Shown here: piece by piece, positions 1 to 11,674 of the stretch
Numbering within the stretch: position 1 is the stretch's first letter
Layout: each line of letters begins with the position of its first letter
Source: Zea mays
Lineage: Eukaryota > Streptophyta > Magnoliopsida > Poales > Poaceae
Assembly (NCBI RefSeq): GCF_902167145.1
Contig: NC_050101.1
Location: 178,184,428-178,248,427, forward strand
Direction of reading: 5' to 3'
Length of the DNA stretch: 64,000 bases
Made by a program: the position numbers and the translations under genes
Notes under the pieces: model-generated
Databases searched by the model: none
Told to the model about the DNA's origin: nothing
The model's input: the letters and a program-made list of their open reading frames with translations, nothing else

Positions 1-555
1 TTAGATGCTAAAATTGCCGAGCATAACTTAGAAAATGAAAAGTTTAAATTTGCTAGAAGTATGCTCTATAATGGGAGATGCCCTGGCATCAAGGATGGCA
101 TTGGCTTCCAAAGGGGAGACAATGTCAAACTTAATGCCCCTCCTAAAAACTTGTCTAACTTTGTTAAGGGCAAGGCTCCCATGCCTCAGGATAACGAGGG
201 TTACATTTTGTACCCTGCCGGTTATCCCGAGAGCAAAATTAAGAAAATTCATTCTAGGAAGTCTCACTCTGGCCCTAATTATGCTTTTATGTATAAGGGT
301 GAGACATCTAGCTCTAGGCAACCAACCCGTGCTAAGTTGCCTAGAAAGAAAACTCCTAGTGCATCAAATGAACATAGCATTTCATTTAAGACTTTTGATG
401 CATCCTATGTGCTTACTAACAAATCCGGCAAGGTAGTTGCCAAGTTTGTTGGGGGCAAACACAAGGGCTCTAAGACTTGTGTTTGGGTACCCAAAGTTCT
501 TGTTTCTAATGCCAAAGGACCCAAAACCGTTTGGGTACCTAAAGTCAAAAACTAA
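1..555 (+). CDS. gag: Gag C-terminal part of B1 (partial, starts before window)
   Basis: The frame is open from base 1 to the TAA at 553-555. It encodes the basic C-terminal tail of a family B Gag, with GIKDGIGFQRGDNV near residue 28 and GSKTCVWVPKV near residue 154. The capsid part and the CCHC knuckle lie left of the window. The same stretch recurs in B4 (61860-62413) with only scattered differences, and in decayed form in B2 and B3. No lesion is visible here. Gag forms the cytoplasmic particle that packages element RNA. The stop is followed 13 bases later by the pol frame in +1 relation. Confidence 0.9.
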   Translation, partial: LDAKIAEHNLENEKFKFARSMLYNGRCPGIKDGIGFQRGDNVKLNAPPKNLSNFVKGKAPMPQDNEGYILYPAGYPESKIKKIHSRKSHSGPNYAFMYKGETSSSRQPTRAKLPRKKTPSASNEHSISFKTFDASYVLTNKSGKVVAKFVGGKHKGSKTCVWVPKVLVSNAKGPKTVWVPKVKN

Positions 556-568
556 AATTATTTTGTAG

Positions 569-3500
569 GTTTGTGCATCCGGGGGCTCAAGTTGGATACT
601 CGACAGCGGGTGCACAAACCACATGACAGGGGAGAAGAATATGTTCTCCTCATATGAGAAAAACAAAGATCCCCAACGAGCTATCACATTCGGGGATGGA
701 AATCAAGGTTTGGTCAAAGGTTTGGGTAAAATTGCTATTTCACCCGACCATTCCATTTCCAATGTTTTTCTTGTTGATTCATTAGATTACAACTTGCTTT
801 CTGTTTCCCAATTATGTCAAATGGGCTACAACTGTCTATTCACTGATGTAGGTGTCACTGTCTTTAGAAGAAGTGATGATTCAATAGCATTTAAGGGAGT
901 GTTAGAAGGTCAGCTATACCTGGTAGATTTTGATAGAGCTGAACTTGACACTTGCTTAATTGCTAAGACTAACATGGGTTGGCTCTGGCACCATCGACTA
1001 GCCCATGTTGGGATGAAGAATCTTCATAAGCTTCTAAAAGGAGAACACATTTTAGGATTAACAAATGTTCATTTTGAGAAAGACAGGATTTGTAGCGCAT
1101 GCCAGGCAGGGAAGCAAGTTGGAGCCCATCATCCACACAAAAACATCATGACGACCGACAGGCCACTGGAGCTCCTACACATGGATCTATTCGGCCCGAT
1201 TGCTTACATAAGCATCGGCGGGAATAAGTACTGTCTAGTTATTGTGGATGATTATTCTTGCTTCACTTGGGTATTCTTTTTACAGGAAAAATCTCAAACC
1301 CAAGAGACCTTAAAGGGATTCTTGAGACGGGCTCAAAATGAGTTCGGCTTAAGGATCAAGAAAATAAGAAGCGACAACGGGACGGAGTTCAAGAACTCTC
1401 AAATCGAAGGTTTCCTTGAGGAGGAGGGCATCAAGCATGAGTTCTCTTCTCCCTACACACCTCAACAAAATGGTGTAGTGGAGAGGAAGAATCGAACTCT
1501 ATTGGACATGGCAAGGACCATGCTTGATGAGTACAAGACTTCGGATCGGTTTTGGGCCGAGGCGGTCAACACCGCCTGCTACGCCATCAACCGGTTGTAT
1601 CTACACCGAATCCTCAAGAAGACATCCTATGAACTCCTAACCGGTAAAAAGCCCAACATTTCATATTTTAGAGTCTTTGGTAGCAAATGCTTTATTCTTG
1701 TTAAAAGAGGTAGAAAATCTAAATTTGCTCCTAAGATTGTAGAAGGCTTTTTACTTGGTTATGACTCAAACACAAGGGCATATAGGGTCTTTAACAAGTC
1801 CACTGGACTAGTTGAAGTCTCATGTGACGTTGTGTTTGATGAAACTAACGGCTCTCAAGAAGAGCAAGTTGATCTTGATGAGATAGGTGATGAAGAGGCT
1901 CTGTGCATAGCGCTAAGGAACATGTCCATTGGGGATGTATGTCCTAAAGAATCTGAAGAGCCTCCAAAAGCACAAGATCAACCATCCTCCTCCACGCAAG
2001 CATCTCCACCGACTCAAAATGAGGTTGAAGCTCAAGTTGATGAAGTAGAAGATCAAGCAAATGAGCCACCTCAAGATGATGGCAATGATCAAGGGGGAGA
2101 TGCAAATGATCAAGAAAAGGAGGATGAGCAAGAACCAAGGCCGCCACACCCAAGAGTCCACCAAGCAATACAACGAGATCACCCCGTCGACACCATCCTC
2201 GGCGACATTCATAAGGGGGTAACTACTAGATCTCGTGTTGCACATTTTTGTGAACATTACTCATTTGTTTCCTCTATTGAGCCACACAGGGTAGAGGAAG
2301 CACTACAAGATTCGGATTGGGTGGTGGCGATGCAAGAGGAGCTCAACAACTTCACTAGAAATGAGGTATGGCATTTAGTTCCACGTCCTAATCAAAATGT
2401 TGTAGGAACCAAATGGGTTTTCCGCAACAAGCAAGATGAGCATGGTGTGGTGACAAGGAACAAAGCACGACTTGTGGCCAAGGGATACACCCAAGTCGAA
2501 GGTTTGGATTTCGGTGAAACCTATGCACCCGTAGCTAGGCTTGAGTCAATTCGCATATTATTGGCCTATGCTACTTACCATGGCTTTAAGCTTTATCAAA
2601 TGGACGTGAAAAGTGCCTTCCTCAATGGACCAATCAAGGAAGAGGTCTATGTTGAGCAACCTCCCGGCTTTGAAGATAGTGAGTACCCTAACCATGTCTA
2701 TAAGCTCTCTAAGGCGCTTTATGGGCTCAAGCAAGCCCCAAGAGCATGGTATGAATGCCTTAGAGATTTCCTTATTGCTAATGGCTTCAAAGTCGGAAAG
2801 GCCGATCCTACGCTATTTACCAAAACACTTGAGAATGATTTGTTTGTATGCCAAATTTATGTTGATGATATTATATTTGGGTCTACTAACGAATCTACAT
2901 GTGAAGAGTTTAGTAGGATCATGACACAAAAGTTCGAGATGTCTATGATGGGGGAGTTGAAGTACTTCTTAGGATTTCAAGTGAAGCAACTCCAAGAGGG
3001 CTCCTTCATTAGCCAAACAAAGTATACTCAAGACATTCTAAACAAGTTTGGAATGAAGGATGCCAAGCCCATCAAGACACCCATGGGAACTAATGGGCAT
3101 CTCGACCTCGACACGGGAGGTAAGTCCGTGGATCAAAAGGTATACCGGTCGATGATAGGTTCTTTACTCTATTTATGTACATCTCGACCGGATATTATGC
3201 TTTCCGTTTGCATGTGTGCAAGGTTCCAATCCGACCCTAAGGAATCCCACCTTACGGCCGTAAAACGAATCTTGAGATATTTGGCTTATACTCCTAAGTT
3301 TGGGCTTTGGTACCCTCGGGGATCCACTTTTGATTTAATTGGTTATTCGGATGCCGATTGGGCGGGGTGTAAGATTAATAGAAAGAGCACATCGGGGACT
3401 TGCCAGTTCTTGGGAAGATCCTTGGTGTCTTGGGCTTCAAAGAAGCAAAACTCGGTCGCTCTTTCAACCGCCGAAGCCGAGTACATTGCCGCAGGTCATT

Positions 3501-3814
3501 GTTGCGTGCAATTGCTTTGGATGAGGCAAACCCTGCGGGACTACGGTTACAAATTAACCAAAGTCCCTTTGCTATGTGATAATGAGAGTGCAATCAAAAT
3601 GGCCAACAATCCCGTCGAGCATAGCCGCACTAAGCACATAGCCATTCGGTATCATTTTCTTAGGGATCACCAACAAAAGGGAGATATCGAGATTGCATAC
3701 ATTAATACTAAAGATCAATTAGCCGATATCTTTACCAAGCCACTTGATGAACAAACTTTTACCAAACTTAGGCATGAGCTCAATATTCTTGATTCTAGAA
3801 ATTTCTTTTGCTAA
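569..3814 (+). CDS. pol: Pol polyprotein of B1: protease, integrase, reverse transcriptase, RNase H (intact)
   Basis: This is a 1081-codon frame in copia order. The protease has LDSGCTNHM (residues ~11-19). The integrase has an HHCC finger (~140-180) and D, D-35-E residues in HMDLFGP (~205), RSDNGTEF (~268) and NGVVERKN (~305). The reverse transcriptase has YVDD near 765, and RNase H has GYSDADWAG near 925 and STAEAEY. No stop or frameshift is present. The frame opens at GTT (569), directly after an in-frame TAG (566-568). The first ATG (623) lies after the protease DSG, so ATG initiation would lose the protease. The TAG is also the end of a splice-acceptor-like TTTTGTAG. How translation reaches this frame is unknown. 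Confidence 0.93.
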   Translation, partial: VCASGGSSWILDSGCTNHMTGEKNMFSSYEKNKDPQRAITFGDGNQGLVKGLGKIAISPDHSISNVFLVDSLDYNLLSVSQLCQMGYNCLFTDVGVTVFRRSDDSIAFKGVLEGQLYLVDFDRAELDTCLIAKTNMGWLWHHRLAHVGMKNLHKLLKGEHILGLTNVHFEKDRICSACQAGKQVGAHHPHKNIMTTDRPLELLHMDLFGPIAYISIGGNKYCLVIVDDYSCFTWVFFLQEKSQTQETLKGFLRRAQNEFGLRIKKIRSDNGTEFKNSQIEGFLEEEGIKHEFSSPYTPQQNGVVERKNRTLLDMARTMLDEYKTSDRFWAEAVNTACYAINRLYLHRILKKTSYELLTGKKPNISYFRVFGSKCFILVKRGRKSKFAPKIVEGFLLGYDSNTRAYRVFNKSTGLVEVSCDVVFDETNGSQEEQVDLDEIGDEEALCIALRNMSIGDVCPKESEEPPKAQDQPSSSTQASPPTQNEVEAQVDEVEDQANEPPQDDGNDQGGDANDQEKEDEQEPRPPHPRVHQAIQRDHPVDTILGDIHKGVTTRSRVAHFCEHYSFVSSIEPHRVEEALQDSDWVVAMQEELNNFTRNEVWHLVPRPNQNVVGTKWVFRNKQDEHGVVTRNKARLVAKGYTQVEGLDFGETYAPVARLESIRILLAYATYHGFKLYQMDVKSAFLNGPIKEEVYVEQPPGFEDSEYPNHVYKLSKALYGLKQAPRAWYECLRDFLIANGFKVGKADPTLFTKTLENDLFVCQIYVDDIIFGSTNESTCEEFSRIMTQKFEMSMMGELKYFLGFQVKQLQEGSFISQTKYTQDILNKFGMKDAKPIKTPMGTNGHLDLDTGGKSVDQKVYRSMIGSLLYLCTSRPDIMLSVCMCARFQSDPKESHLTAVKRILRYLAYTPKFGLWYPRGSTFDLIGYSDADWAGCKINRKSTSGTCQFLGRSLVSWASKKQNSVALSTAEAEYIAAGHCCVQLLWMRQTLRDYGYKLTKVPLLCDNESAIKMANNPVEHSRTKHIAIRYHFLRDHQQKGDIEIAYINTKDQLADIFTKPLDEQTFTKLRHELNILDSRNFFC

Positions 3815-3990
3815 CTTGCACACATAGCTCATAAAAATACCTTGATCATGTCTCTTTTATATATGCTATGACTAATGTGTTTTCAAGTTTATTTCAAACC
3901 AAGTCATAGGTGTATTAAAAGGGAATTGGAGTCTTCGGCAAAGACTAAGGCTTCCACTCCACTCCACAACTCATCCTTCGCCGTCACTCC
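3815..3990 (+). other. B1 3' untranslated region, left part up to the A1 insertion
   Basis: This noncoding region after the pol stop matches the reverse complement of the region just left of B3 pol (29160-29335). It ends at ACTCC (3986-3990), the target duplication of A1, and resumes at 12936. Confidence 0.75.
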
Positions 3991-4244
3991 TGAAAGGGAA
4001 ATGTGCCCTTGGGCCATTTCTAAGTATTTTGGTGATTGAGTGTCAACACAAGTGCTTAGATGTGAATCAATGCCCATGGATGAACAAAGTGCAAATCTAG
4101 AGCAAAGGTATGTTTCTAAGTCTTAGTACATTGGTTTTGTGTACTAATATACTTGTCTAAGTGTTAGAAACAGAAAGAAGAAGAAAAGAAAAAGAGGTGA
4201 AAAAGGCTTGGCTGTGTACAGCCAAGACTCAGCTCAGTCTGGCA

Positions 4245-4585
4245 CACCGGACTGTCCGGTGGTGCACCAGGCTGCCTCGACCGAAGTGGCCGCCCTCGGG
4301 AATTCGCCGACGGCGTACGGCTAAAATTCACCGGACTGTCCGGTGTGCACCGGACTGTCCGGTGAGCCAACGGTCGGCCGGGCCAACGGTCGGCCGCTCG
4401 ATCTGCGCAGGACACGTGGCCGAGCCAACGATCGGAAGGGGGCACCGGACTGTCCGGTGTGCACCGGACATGTCCGGTGCGCCAACGGCTCCCAGATCTC
4501 CAACGATCGACTGCGCTGTTTAAGGAAGGAAATCGGGCACCGGACAGTGTCCGGTGTGCACCGGACTGTCCGGTGCGCCCGACGA
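4245..4585. repeat. Cluster of CACCGGAC-GTCCGGTG palindromes in the U3 region
   Basis: Perfect inverted repeats of 17-19 bp (CACCGGAC, a 1-3 bp centre, GTCCGGTG) lie at 4245-4261, 4329-4345, 4348-4364, 4443-4459 and 4462-4479, with two more near 4547-4585. They are spaced irregularly and lie within about 400 bp upstream of the TATA box. The same motif occurs in the A1 3' LTR, both A2 LTRs and all family B LTRs in this window. Confidence 0.9.
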
Positions 4586-4643
4586 CAGAAGGCAAGGATG
4601 GCCTTCTGGATTTGTTCTCAACGGCTCCTAGCTGCCTTGGGGC

Positions 4644-4650
4644 TATAAAA
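4644..4650 (+). promoter_or_regulatory. TATA box of the A1 5' LTR
   Basis: TATAAAA lies in GGCTATAAAAGGGACC, about 600 bp before the LTR end. The 3' LTR has the same box at 12332-12338. Confidence 0.75.
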
Positions 4651-5247
4651 GGGACCCCTAGGCGCATGGAGGAGAACACCAAGTATTCCTACAACATTCC
4701 TAAGCACCAAGACATCGATCTCACGCATTCGTTTCATTGTGATAGCATCTAGAGCTCTTATTGAGTTGCGAACTCTTTGAGTTGTGTTGCGAGCTCTTGT
4801 TGCGACTTGTGTGCGTGTTGTTGCTCTGATCTTTTGAAGTCTTGTGTGCGTTGCTCATTTCCCCCTTTGCTCTGTGTTCTTTGTGAACTTCAATTGTAAG
4901 GGCGAGAGGCTCCAAGTTGTGGAGATTCCTCGCAAATGGGATTGAGAAAAAGCAAGCAAAACACCGTGGTATTCAAGTGGGTCTTTGGACCGCTTGAGAG
5001 GGGTTGATTGCAACCCTCGTCCGTTGGGACGCCATAACGTGGAGTAGGCAAGCGTTGGCCTTGGCCGAACCACGGGATAAACCACTGTGTCATCTCTGTG
5101 ATTGATCTCTTGTGGTATTGTGTTTTGTTGAGACTCCTTTCTAGCCACTTGGCATTCATTGTGCTAACACTTAACAAGTTTTTGTGGCTATAAGCTTAAG
5201 TTTTACAGGATCACCTATTCACCCCCCCCCCTCTAGGTGCTCTCAAT

Positions 5248-5259
5248 TGGTATCAGAGC
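5248..5259 (+). other. Primer binding site of A1 (initiator Met-tRNA type)
   Basis: TGGTATCAGAGC starts two bases after the LTR end. It is the standard PBS complementary to the 3' end of initiator methionine tRNA in plant copia elements. Confidence 0.93.
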
Positions 5260-5295
5260 CGTACTCTTCAAGAAAGGGACTAACCGCCCGAAGAG

Positions 5296-7668
5296 ATGGA
5301 TCCTAAGGGGAAGGGAATCGTGATCAACGACAAGGAAAAGGAGTCCTTCGTCAACGAGCCAAAAGATGACAAATCCAACGACTCTGGCTCGGGCCACAGA
5401 CGTAAAGATGGGAAGAAGAAGAAGACAAGACGTATCAAGGAGATCGTCTACTACGACAGCGACGAGTCTACTTCTTCCCACAAGGACGACGACTACGACA
5501 AACAAAAGACGGTTAACTCAAACTTCTCTTTTGATTATTCGCGCATTCCGCACAGCTCAAATGCTCATTTGCTCCCCATTCCACTTGGCAAGCCTCCTCA
5601 CTTTGATGGAGAGGACTACGGATTTTGGAGTCACAAAATGCGTACACACCTATTTTCTCTCCATCCAAGCATTTGGGTGATTGTGGAAAGTGGAATGAAA
5701 TTTGATAGCTCGGATAGTCCTTCATTTATTAATGAACAGATCCATAAAAATGCACAAGCTACTACTGTGTTGCTAGCCTCTTTGTGCAGGGACGAGTATC
5801 ACAAGGTGAGCGGCTTGGACAATGCCAAGCAGATTTGGGACACCCTCAAGATCTCTCATGAGGGGAATGATGTCACCTTACTCACCAAGATGGAGTTGGT
5901 GGAGGGCGAGCTCGGTCGATTCGCAATGATAAGAGGAGAGGAGCCAACCCAAACTTACAACCGGCTCAAGACCCTTATCAACAAAATAAGGAGCTACGGA
6001 AGCACGTGATGGACGGACCACGACGTCGTCCGCCTAATGCTAAGGTCCTTTACTGTTCTTGATCCTCATCTCGTAAACAATATTCGTGAGAATCCCAGGT
6101 ACACGATGATGACGCCCGAGGAGGTACTCGGGAAATTCGTAAGCGGGCGGATGATGATCAAGGAGGCGAGATACGTCGACGACGCCTTGAATGGTCCGAT
6201 CAACGAAGCTCAACCCATTGCTCTCAATGCAACAAGGAGCAAGGAGGCGCTACCCAGCAAGGTGGCACAAATTGAGGCTGCCGGTCTTAATGATGAAGAG
6301 ATGGCCCTCATCATCAAAAGATTCAAGACGGCGCTAAAAGGTCGAAAGGGACAACCAAGCAAGACTAAGACCAAGGGAAAGCGATCATGCTTCAAATGCG
6401 GTAAGCTTGGTCACTTTATTGCTAACTGTCCCGACAATGATAGTGATCAGGATCAAGTGAACAAGAGGGAGAAGAAGAAGAACTATAAGAAGACAAAGGG
6501 CGAGGTGTATCTAGGCAAGGAGTGGGACTCGGACTGCTCCTCTTCCGACTCCGACAATGAAGGACTCGCCGCCACTGCCTTCAACAAGTCATCCCTCTTC
6601 CCCAACGAGCGTCACACATGCCTTATGGCAAGAGAGAAGAAGGTGAGTACTCGAGACTCCACTTATGCTTCTTCTAGTGATAATGAGTCTAGTGATGATG
6701 ATGACATAGACTATTCATACTTATTCAAGGGCTTAGATAGATCTAAAATAGATAAGATTAATGAGTTGATTGATGCTTTGAATGACAAGAATAGATTACT
6801 AGAAAAACAAGAAGATCTTTTATATGAGGAGCATGATAAATTTGTTAGTGCACAAAATTCTCTTGCTCTAGAAATTAAAAGGAATGAAATACTCTCTGGT
6901 GAATTATCTACTTGTCATAAAACCATTTCTACTTTAGAAGGTGTCAACAATGATTTAAATGCTAAATTAGAAGTAGCAAATAAATCTAATTCTTGTGTAG
7001 AACATGTTGTAATTTGTACTAGGTGTAAAGATATTGACATTGATGCTTGTAGTGAACACCTAGTTTCAATTTCCAAGCTTAATGATGAATTGGCTAGTCT
7101 TAATGCTCAACTTAAGACTAGCAAGAATGAGTTCGATAAGCTAAAATTTGCAAGGGATGCCTACACGACTGGTAGACACCCCTCAATTAAGGATGGACTT
7201 GGCTACAAAAGGGAGGCCAAGAACTTGACAAGCCATAAGGCTCCTATTCCCGCTAAGGAGAAAGGAAAGGCCCCTATGGCTACTAGTGCTAAAAAGAACC
7301 ATGCCTTTTTGTATAATGATAGAAGACAAACTAGAAATGCTTATAGGAGTTATAATGCTTACGATGATTTTTCTCATGCTATGTTTGCTTCTAGTTCTTC
7401 ATATGTGCATGATAGAAATGTTGGTAGAAGGAATGTTGTTCATAATATGCCTAGAAGAAATGTTGTTAATATTCCTAGGAAAGTAAATGAACCTTCTACA
7501 ATATATCATGCTTTGAATGCTTCCTTTGCAATTTGTAGAAAGGATAAAAAGGTGATTGCTAGGAAGTTAGGGGCAAAATGCAAGGGTGATAAAACTTACA
7601 TTTGGATCCCTAAGGAAATTGTGACTAACCTTGTAGGACCCAACAAGAGTTGGGTACCTAAGTCCTAA
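5296..7668 (+). pseudogene. gag: Gag of A1 with one in-frame stop
   Basis: The ATG at 5296 opens MDPKGKGIV and the frame ends with TAA at 7666-7668 (790 codons), interrupted once by TGA at 6007-6009. The intact A2 copy has CGA (Arg) there, so this is one C-to-T change at a CpG. Features in order are an acidic/basic leader, the copia Gag domain around FDGEDYGFW (~110-240), a CCHC knuckle [14 protein letters not shown] (~365-378), a Ser/Asp-rich stretch, and a likely coiled coil (~480-620). The last part is basic, with YIWIPKE near the end. The stop would leave about 237 residues and remove the RNA-binding knuckle. Confidence 0.92.
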
Positions 7669-7681
7669 GTCTAAATTTGCC

Positions 7682-10600
7682 TTGCAGGTTTATGCATCCG
7701 GGGGTTCAAGCTGGATTATCGACAGCGGATGCACAAACCATATGACGGGGGAGAAGAAGATGTTCACCTCCTACGTCAAGAATAAGGATTCCCAAGATTC
7801 AATTATATTCGGTGATGGGAATCAAGGCAAGGTAAAAGGGTTAGGTAAAATTGCAATTTCTAATGAGCACTCTATCTCTAATGTGTTTTTAGTAGAGTCT
7901 CTTGGATATAATTTGTTATCTGTTAGTCAATTATGTCATATGGGGTATAACTGTCTATTTACAAATGTAGATGTGTCTGTCTTTAGAAGAAGTGATGGTT
8001 CACTAGCTTTTAAGGGTGTATTAGACGGCAAACTTTATTTAGTTGATTTTGCAAAAGAAGAGGCCGGTCTAGATGCATGCTTAATAGCTAAGACTAGCAT
8101 GGGCTGGCTGTGGCATCGCCGCTTAGCACATGTAGGGATGAAGAACCTTCACAAGCTTCTAAAGGGAGAACACGTGATAGGTTTGACTAACGTGCATTTC
8201 GAAAAAGATAGACCTTGTGCAGCTTGTCAAGCAGGTAAACAGGTGGGAGGAGCGCATCACAGCAAGAATGTGATGACCACTTCAAGACCCCTGGAGCTGC
8301 TGCATATGGACCTCTTCGGACCCGTCGCCTATTTGAGCATAGGGGGAAGTAAGTATGGTCTAGTTATTGTTGATGACTTTTCCCGCTTCACTTGGGTGTT
8401 CTTTTTGCAGGATAAGTCTGAAACTCAAGGGACCCTCAAGCGCCTCCTAAGGAGAGCTCAAAATGAGTTTGAGCTCAAGGTGAAGAAGATAAGGAGCGAC
8501 AACGGGTCCGAGTTCAAGAATCTTCAAGTGGAGGAGTTTCTTGAGGAGGAAGGGATCAAGCACGAGTTCTCCGCTCCCTACACACCACAGCAAAATGGTG
8601 TAGTAGAGAGGAAGAACAGGATGCTAATCGATATGGCGAGGACGATGCTTGGAGAATTCAAGACCCCCGAGTGTTTCTGGTCGGAAGCAGTGAACACGGC
8701 TTGCCACGCCATCAACAGGGTCTACCTTCATCGCCTCCTCAAGAAGACTTCATATGAGCTGCTAACCGGTAACAAACCCAATGTATCTTACTTTCGTGTA
8801 TTTGGGAGCAAGTGCTACATTCTAGTAAAGAAGGGTAGAACTTCTAAGTTTGCTCCCAAAGTTGTAGAAGGGTTTTTGTTAGGTTATGACTCAAATACAA
8901 AGGCGTATAGAGTCTTCAACAAATCATCGGGTTTGGTTGAAGTCTCTAGCGACGTTGTATTTGATGAGACTAATGGCTCTCCAAGAGAGCAAGTTGTTGA
9001 TTGTGATGATGTAGATGAAGAAGATGTTCCGACGGCCGCTATACGAACCATGGCGATTGGAGAAGTGCGGCCACAGGAACAAGATGAACGTGATCAACCT
9101 TCTTCCTCAACAACAGTGCATCCCCCAACTCAAGACGATGAACAGGTTCATCAAAAGGAGGCGTGTGATCAAGGGGGAGCACAAGATGATCAAGTAATGG
9201 AGGAAGAAGCACAACCGGCACCTCCAACCCAAGTTCGAGCGATGATTCAAAGGGATCATCCCGTCGACCAAATTTTGGGTGACATTAGCAGGGGAGTAAC
9301 TACTCGATCTCGATTAGTTAATTTTTGTGAGCATTACTCCTTTGTCTCTTCTATTGAGCCTTTCAGGGTAGAGGAGGCCTTGCTAGATCCGGATTGGGTA
9401 TTGGCCATGCAGGAAGAACTCAACAACTTCAAGCGCAATGAAGTTTGGACACTGGTGCCTCGTCCCAAGCTAAATGTCGTGGGAACCAAGTGGGTGTTCC
9501 GCAACAAACAGGATGAGCACGGGGTGGTGACGAGGAACAAGGCTCGACTTGTGGCAAAAGGTTATGCCCAAGTCGCAGGTTTGGACTTTGAGGAGACATT
9601 TGCTCCTGTGGCTAGGCTAGAATCAATTCGTATCTTGCTAGCATATGCCGCTCACCATTCTTTCAGGTTGTTCCAAATGGATGTGAAGAGCGCTTTCCTC
9701 AACAGGCCAATCAAGGAGGAGGTGTACGTGGAGCAACCCCCTGGCTTCGAGGATGAACGGTACCCCGACCACGTGTGTAAGCTCTCTAAGGCGCTCTATG
9801 GACTTAAGCAAGCCCCAAGAGCATGGTATGAATGCCTTAGAGACTTTTTACTTGCTAATGCTTTCAAGGTTGGGAAAGCCGATCCAACTCTGTTCACTAA
9901 GACATGTGATGGTGATTTGTTTGTGTGCCAAATTTATGTCGATGACATAATATTTGGTTCTACTAACCAAAAGTCTTGTGAAGAGTTTAGCAGGGTGATG
10001 ACGCAGAAATTCGAGATGTCGATGATGGGCGAGTTGAACTACTTCCTTGGGTTCCAAGTGAAGCAACTCAAGGACGGCACCTTCATCTCCCAAACAAAGT
10101 ACACGCAAGACTTGCTGAAGCGGTTTGGGATGAAGGACGCCAAGCCCGCAAAGACTCCGATGGGGACCGACGGACACACCGACCTCAACAAAGGAGGTAA
10201 GTCCGTTGATCAAAAAGCATACCGGTCCATGATAGGTTCTTTGCTTTACTTATGTGCTAGTAGACCGTATATTATGCTTAGTGTATGCATGTGTGCTAGA
10301 TTTCAATCCGATCCTAAGGAGTGTCACTTAGTGGCGATGAAGCGAATTCTGAGATATTTAGTTGCTACGCCTTGCTTCGGGCTCTGGTATCCAAAGGGGT
10401 CTACCTTTGACTTGGTTGGATACTCAGACTCTGACTATGCTGGATGTAAGGTCGATAGGAAGAGTACATCAGGAACGTGCCAATTCTTAGGAAGGTCCCT
10501 GGTGTCGTGGAACTCTAAGAAACAAACCTCCGTTGCCCTATCCACCGCTGAGGCCGAGTATGTTGCCGCAGGACAGTGTTGCGCGCAACTACTTTGGATG

Positions 10601-10888
10601 AGGCAAACCCTCAGGGACTTTGGCTACAATCTGAGCAAAGTCCAACTCCTATGTGATAATGAGAGTGCTATCCGCATGGCGGAGAATCCTGTTGAACACA
10701 GCCGCACAAAGCACATTGACATCCGGCATCACTTTTTGAGAGACCACCAGCAAAAGGGAGATATCGAAGTGTTTCATGTTAGCACCGAGAACCAGCTAGC
10801 CGATATCTTTACCAAGCCTCTAGATGAGAAGACCTTTTGTAGGCTGCGTAGTGAACTAAATGTCTTAGATTCGCGGAACTTGGATTGA
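7682..10888 (+). CDS. pol: Pol polyprotein of A1: protease, integrase, reverse transcriptase, RNase H (intact)
   Basis: This is a 1068-residue open frame. The protease has IDSGCTNHM (~13-21), and the integrase has an HHCC finger (~150-190) and D, D-35-E residues in [16 protein letters not shown] and NGVVERKN. The reverse transcriptase has YVDD near 752, and RNase H has GYSDSDYAG near 912 and STAEAEY. The frame is +1 to gag, is open from 7637 and overlaps the last 32 bases of gag. There is no in-frame ATG before the protease; the start shown is TTG in TTGCAG|GTTTATG, which looks like a splice acceptor. Two private changes, FLNRPIKEE (usually NG) and SRPYIML (usually PD), might weaken the reverse transcriptase. 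Confidence 0.93.
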   Translation: MQVYASGGSSWIIDSGCTNHMTGEKKMFTSYVKNKDSQDSIIFGDGNQGKVKGLGKIAISNEHSISNVFLVESLGYNLLSVSQLCHMGYNCLFTNVDVSVFRRSDGSLAFKGVLDGKLYLVDFAKEEAGLDACLIAKTSMGWLWHRRLAHVGMKNLHKLLKGEHVIGLTNVHFEKDRPCAACQAGKQVGGAHHSKNVMTTSRPLELLHMDLFGPVAYLSIGGSKYGLVIVDDFSRFTWVFFLQDKSETQGTLKRLLRRAQNEFELKVKKIRSDNGSEFKNLQVEEFLEEEGIKHEFSAPYTPQQNGVVERKNRMLIDMARTMLGEFKTPECFWSEAVNTACHAINRVYLHRLLKKTSYELLTGNKPNVSYFRVFGSKCYILVKKGRTSKFAPKVVEGFLLGYDSNTKAYRVFNKSSGLVEVSSDVVFDETNGSPREQVVDCDDVDEEDVPTAAIRTMAIGEVRPQEQDERDQPSSSTTVHPPTQDDEQVHQKEACDQGGAQDDQVMEEEAQPAPPTQVRAMIQRDHPVDQILGDISRGVTTRSRLVNFCEHYSFVSSIEPFRVEEALLDPDWVLAMQEELNNFKRNEVWTLVPRPKLNVVGTKWVFRNKQDEHGVVTRNKARLVAKGYAQVAGLDFEETFAPVARLESIRILLAYAAHHSFRLFQMDVKSAFLNRPIKEEVYVEQPPGFEDERYPDHVCKLSKALYGLKQAPRAWYECLRDFLLANAFKVGKADPTLFTKTCDGDLFVCQIYVDDIIFGSTNQKSCEEFSRVMTQKFEMSMMGELNYFLGFQVKQLKDGTFISQTKYTQDLLKRFGMKDAKPAKTPMGTDGHTDLNKGGKSVDQKAYRSMIGSLLYLCASRPYIMLSVCMCARFQSDPKECHLVAMKRILRYLVATPCFGLWYPKGSTFDLVGYSDSDYAGCKVDRKSTSGTCQFLGRSLVSWNSKKQTSVALSTAEAEYVAAGQCCAQLLWMRQTLRDFGYNLSKVQLLCDNESAIRMAENPVEHSRTKHIDIRHHFLRDHQQKGDIEVFHVSTENQLADIFTKPLDEKTFCRLRSELNVLDSRNLD

Positions 10889-11674
10889 ATTGTAGCATAC
10901 TTGTATTTATGCTTTTGATCATGTTCCTTTCTGCATTTTGTTGCTTACTGTGGTGCTCAAGTTGTACAAACACTCCCTGGACCTCACAAGTCCTTTGCAA
11001 AGTGATGCACATGTTTAGTGGGAGATGTGTTACAACTTGACCCTTTGAGACTAACCATGTGTTCAAGTTTGATAATTTAGTCTCGAAGGAGGATCGAAAG
11101 GGAAAAGGTGGACTTGGACCATGAAAGACTTCCACTGCACTCCGATGAGAGGGTAACTTATTCCAAGTTCATCTCATTAACTCTTATTGCCTATTTGCTC
11201 TTAATTGAAGATTTTGGTGAGGCAATGGGGTTAAAGGGCCAAGATTGATCCCGTTTTGGTGCTTGATGCCAAAGGGGGAGAAAATAAAGGCCAAAGTGAA
11301 AAATGGATCAGCTACCACTTGAGAAACTTTGAAAACAGTAGGATAGAGCTTTTGGTTTGTCAAAACTCTTGCATTGTCTTTTGTCAAAAGTTGGCCTCTT
11401 GTGGGGAGAAGTGTTGATTATGGGAAAAAGGGGGAGTTTTTGGATTCTTGAATCAAATTTCTTTGGAAAACCTCTCTTTATATCTCTACAAGTGGATTTG
11501 ACTTAGAGATAGGATTTTGAGTTTGATTTGCAAAAACAAACCAAGTGGTGGCAAAGGATGATCCATATATGCCAAATTGAATCAAAATAAATTTAAGTTT
11601 TTATTTGAAGTGATATTGCACTTGTTCTAGTTGCTTTATGTTGTGTTGGCATAAATCACCAAAAGGGGGGAGAT
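10889..11674 (+). other. A1 3' internal noncoding region with polypurine tract
   Basis: No credible gene is present. The region has three AAAGGGGGAG-type purine runs, near 11271-11285, 11427-11438 and 11661-11673. The last abuts the 3' LTR and is the expected plus-strand primer. The same region, inverted, is 52304-53110 in A2. Confidence 0.8.

Larger units (their letters stand above)
3991..5245 (+). repeat. 5' LTR of A1
   Basis: This 1255 bp LTR starts TGAAAGGGAAATGTGCCC and ends CTAGGTGCTCTCA. It has a TATA box at 4644-4650 and a cluster of CACCGGAC/GTCCGGTG palindromes upstream. Compared with the 3' LTR it lacks GGAC near 4269 and has two fewer C in the tract near its end. Confidence 0.95.

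Noticed and set aside
1913..2257. Hydrophobic minus-strand frames over the pol linker (also near 16128-16404, 30925-31215, 63768-63999)
   Set aside because: They are antisense shadows of the acidic Asp/Glu/Gln linker between integrase and reverse transcriptase, which read as Leu/Ile-rich on the other strand. They recur in every copy with pol.
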